Positions 63,335 through 64,000 of a stretch of 64,000 nucleotides of DNA are shown here, in pieces (the stretch's first letter is position 1; each line of letters opens with the position of its first letter). The position numbers were made by a program, and so were the translations under genes. Origin of the DNA: Tolypothrix campylonemoides VB511288 (GTDB lineage Bacteria; Cyanobacteriota; Cyanobacteriia; Cyanobacteriales; Nostocaceae). A model generated the notes under the pieces. It was not told where the DNA came from and ran no database searches. It saw nothing but the letters and a program-made list of their open reading frames with translations. Location: contig JXCB02000001.1 in the NCBI GenBank assembly GCA_000828075.3, forward strand, positions 887,670 through 951,669, read 5' to 3'.

Positions 63335-64000
63335 TCAAGCGGTGGGTAAAGTTTTGGTGGAAGTGGCTTGAGGCATTTGTAGCGGACGTTTAGCTCCGAC
63401 GACTCGGCGCAAATCTCGCCAGATTTGGGTAGCAGCCAATGCCCCATCCGCTGCGGCAACTACAATTTGATTCAGTCCGACTTTGAGATCGCCGATCGCA
63501 AAGATGCGAGGATGGGAGGTACGTGCCATTTTATCAGTGACCAAATTGCTGCCTTGCTTTTCTAGATTGAACTTTTCTAGATAATCAGCGTGATACTTCG
63601 ATCCCATTGAAATCAATCCAGCATCTAGTCCTATCACCCTGCCATCTTCTAGTTCCACACCGTTCATTTGATGGTCTTCACCTAAGAATTGCTTGATTGG
63701 GGTTTCGACCACCTGATAGCCGTGCTCGTGTAATTTCTGACGCAACTCATCTGCGACTTCAAACAGTTTCTGAGTGAACAACGTGATATGAGGGGTAAAC
63801 CAACCAAGTGGAAAAACTACTTCCGCATTGCTGAGACTGTTGGCAAATACTCCCACTTGTTTATCATTCATTTCATAACCATCACAAATTAAACAGACGT
63901 GCAGATTGTAGCCTGCATAGTCATACACGTTTCGCATATTGTCTAAGTTAGGTAAGTAGTCAATGATGCCACTGGCAGCAACCAGGTACTTCGAGCGGAA
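63335..64000 (-). CDS. Thioredoxin-reductase-like FAD/NAD(P) oxidoreductase (5' end outside window)
   Basis: The frame stays open from 63937 through the right edge (YLVAASGIIDYLPNL upstream of MRNVYDYAGYN), so about 221 C-terminal residues are visible. CLICDGYEM is the family's C-x-x-C-D-G redox motif, and HPRIFAIGDLKVGLNQIVVAAADGA is the second FAD-binding GD motif. These enzymes reduce thioredoxin-like partners or ferredoxin-linked substrates. An unusual Pro/Thr tail extends past the normal end (PQATSTKTLPTA). The N-terminal Rossmann motif is outside the window. Confidence 0.87.
   Translation of the reverse strand, partial: FRSKYLVAASGIIDYLPNLDNMRNVYDYAGYNLHVCLICDGYEMNDKQVGVFANSLSNAEVVFPLGWFTPHITLFTQKLFEVADELRQKLHEHGYQVVETPIKQFLGEDHQMNGVELEDGRVIGLDAGLISMGSKYHADYLEKFNLEKQGSNLVTDKMARTSHPRIFAIGDLKVGLNQIVVAAADGALAATQIWRDLRRVVGAKRPLQMPQATSTKTLPTA

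Overview
The window comes from a filamentous, heterocyst-forming cyanobacterium (Nostocales). It carries the heterocyst glycolipid (HGL) locus from export genes to the phosphopantetheinyl transferase hetI. It also has many GCGATCGC (HIP1) octamers and dense small dispersed repeats, as those genomes do. No species is assigned.

Layout. (1) 1-8000: end of a GMC oxidoreductase, then a minus-strand HGL glycosylation and export block. In transcription order this is hgdB (membrane fusion), hgdC (permease), hgdA (epimerase), a GT2, a DUF2141 protein and a second GT2. (2) 8924-11666: a ParB-domain protein with a degenerate methylase tail, and a small unknown gene. (3) 11891-28887: the PUFA-synthase-like HGL synthase. 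HglE (KS-AT-ACP-ACP-half KR) is followed by a small membrane protein gene, HglD (KR-DH), HglC (KS-CLF-AT), a PfaD-like enoyl reductase and HetM/HglB (ACP-thioester reductase). Next come an SDR at the hetN position that is not HetN by its motifs, and hetI on the opposite strand. (4) 32068-38950: cobalamin genes cbiG-cobJ, cobI, cobH and cobG (minus strand, with a cobalamin riboswitch in front of cobG) and cobL (plus strand). cobK and cbiD follow at 49.7-53 kb. (5) 38950-49600: an accessory region splitting the cobalamin genes. It holds a minimal CRISPR polymerase (mCpol) gene paired with a two-TM effector gene (Panoptes-like), a DUF6883 gene, three DUF4926 copies, intact and decayed toxin-antitoxin genes, VapBC, two genes truncated head to head, an amine ligase / SAM hydrolase pair and a MITE. 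The first 3.8 kb lie between two copies of the cobL 3' end. (6) 54409-59507: a CHAT protease / STAND-WD40 operon beside small fragments, one of them CHAT-like. (7) 60680-64000: an MFS transporter, a DUF3365-HAMP heme sensor and a partial FAD oxidoreductase.

How it works together. HglE/D/C and the PfaD-like protein build the long hydroxylated chain on ACPs primed by HetI. HetM releases it as an alcohol, GT and HgdA supply and attach the sugar, and HgdB/C export the glycolipid to the heterocyst envelope. The accessory stretch looks like a repeatedly rearranged defence/addiction hotspot anchored in cobL. Its mCpol pair is the most interesting system in the window. Functions come from motifs recalled from known families; no database search was run.
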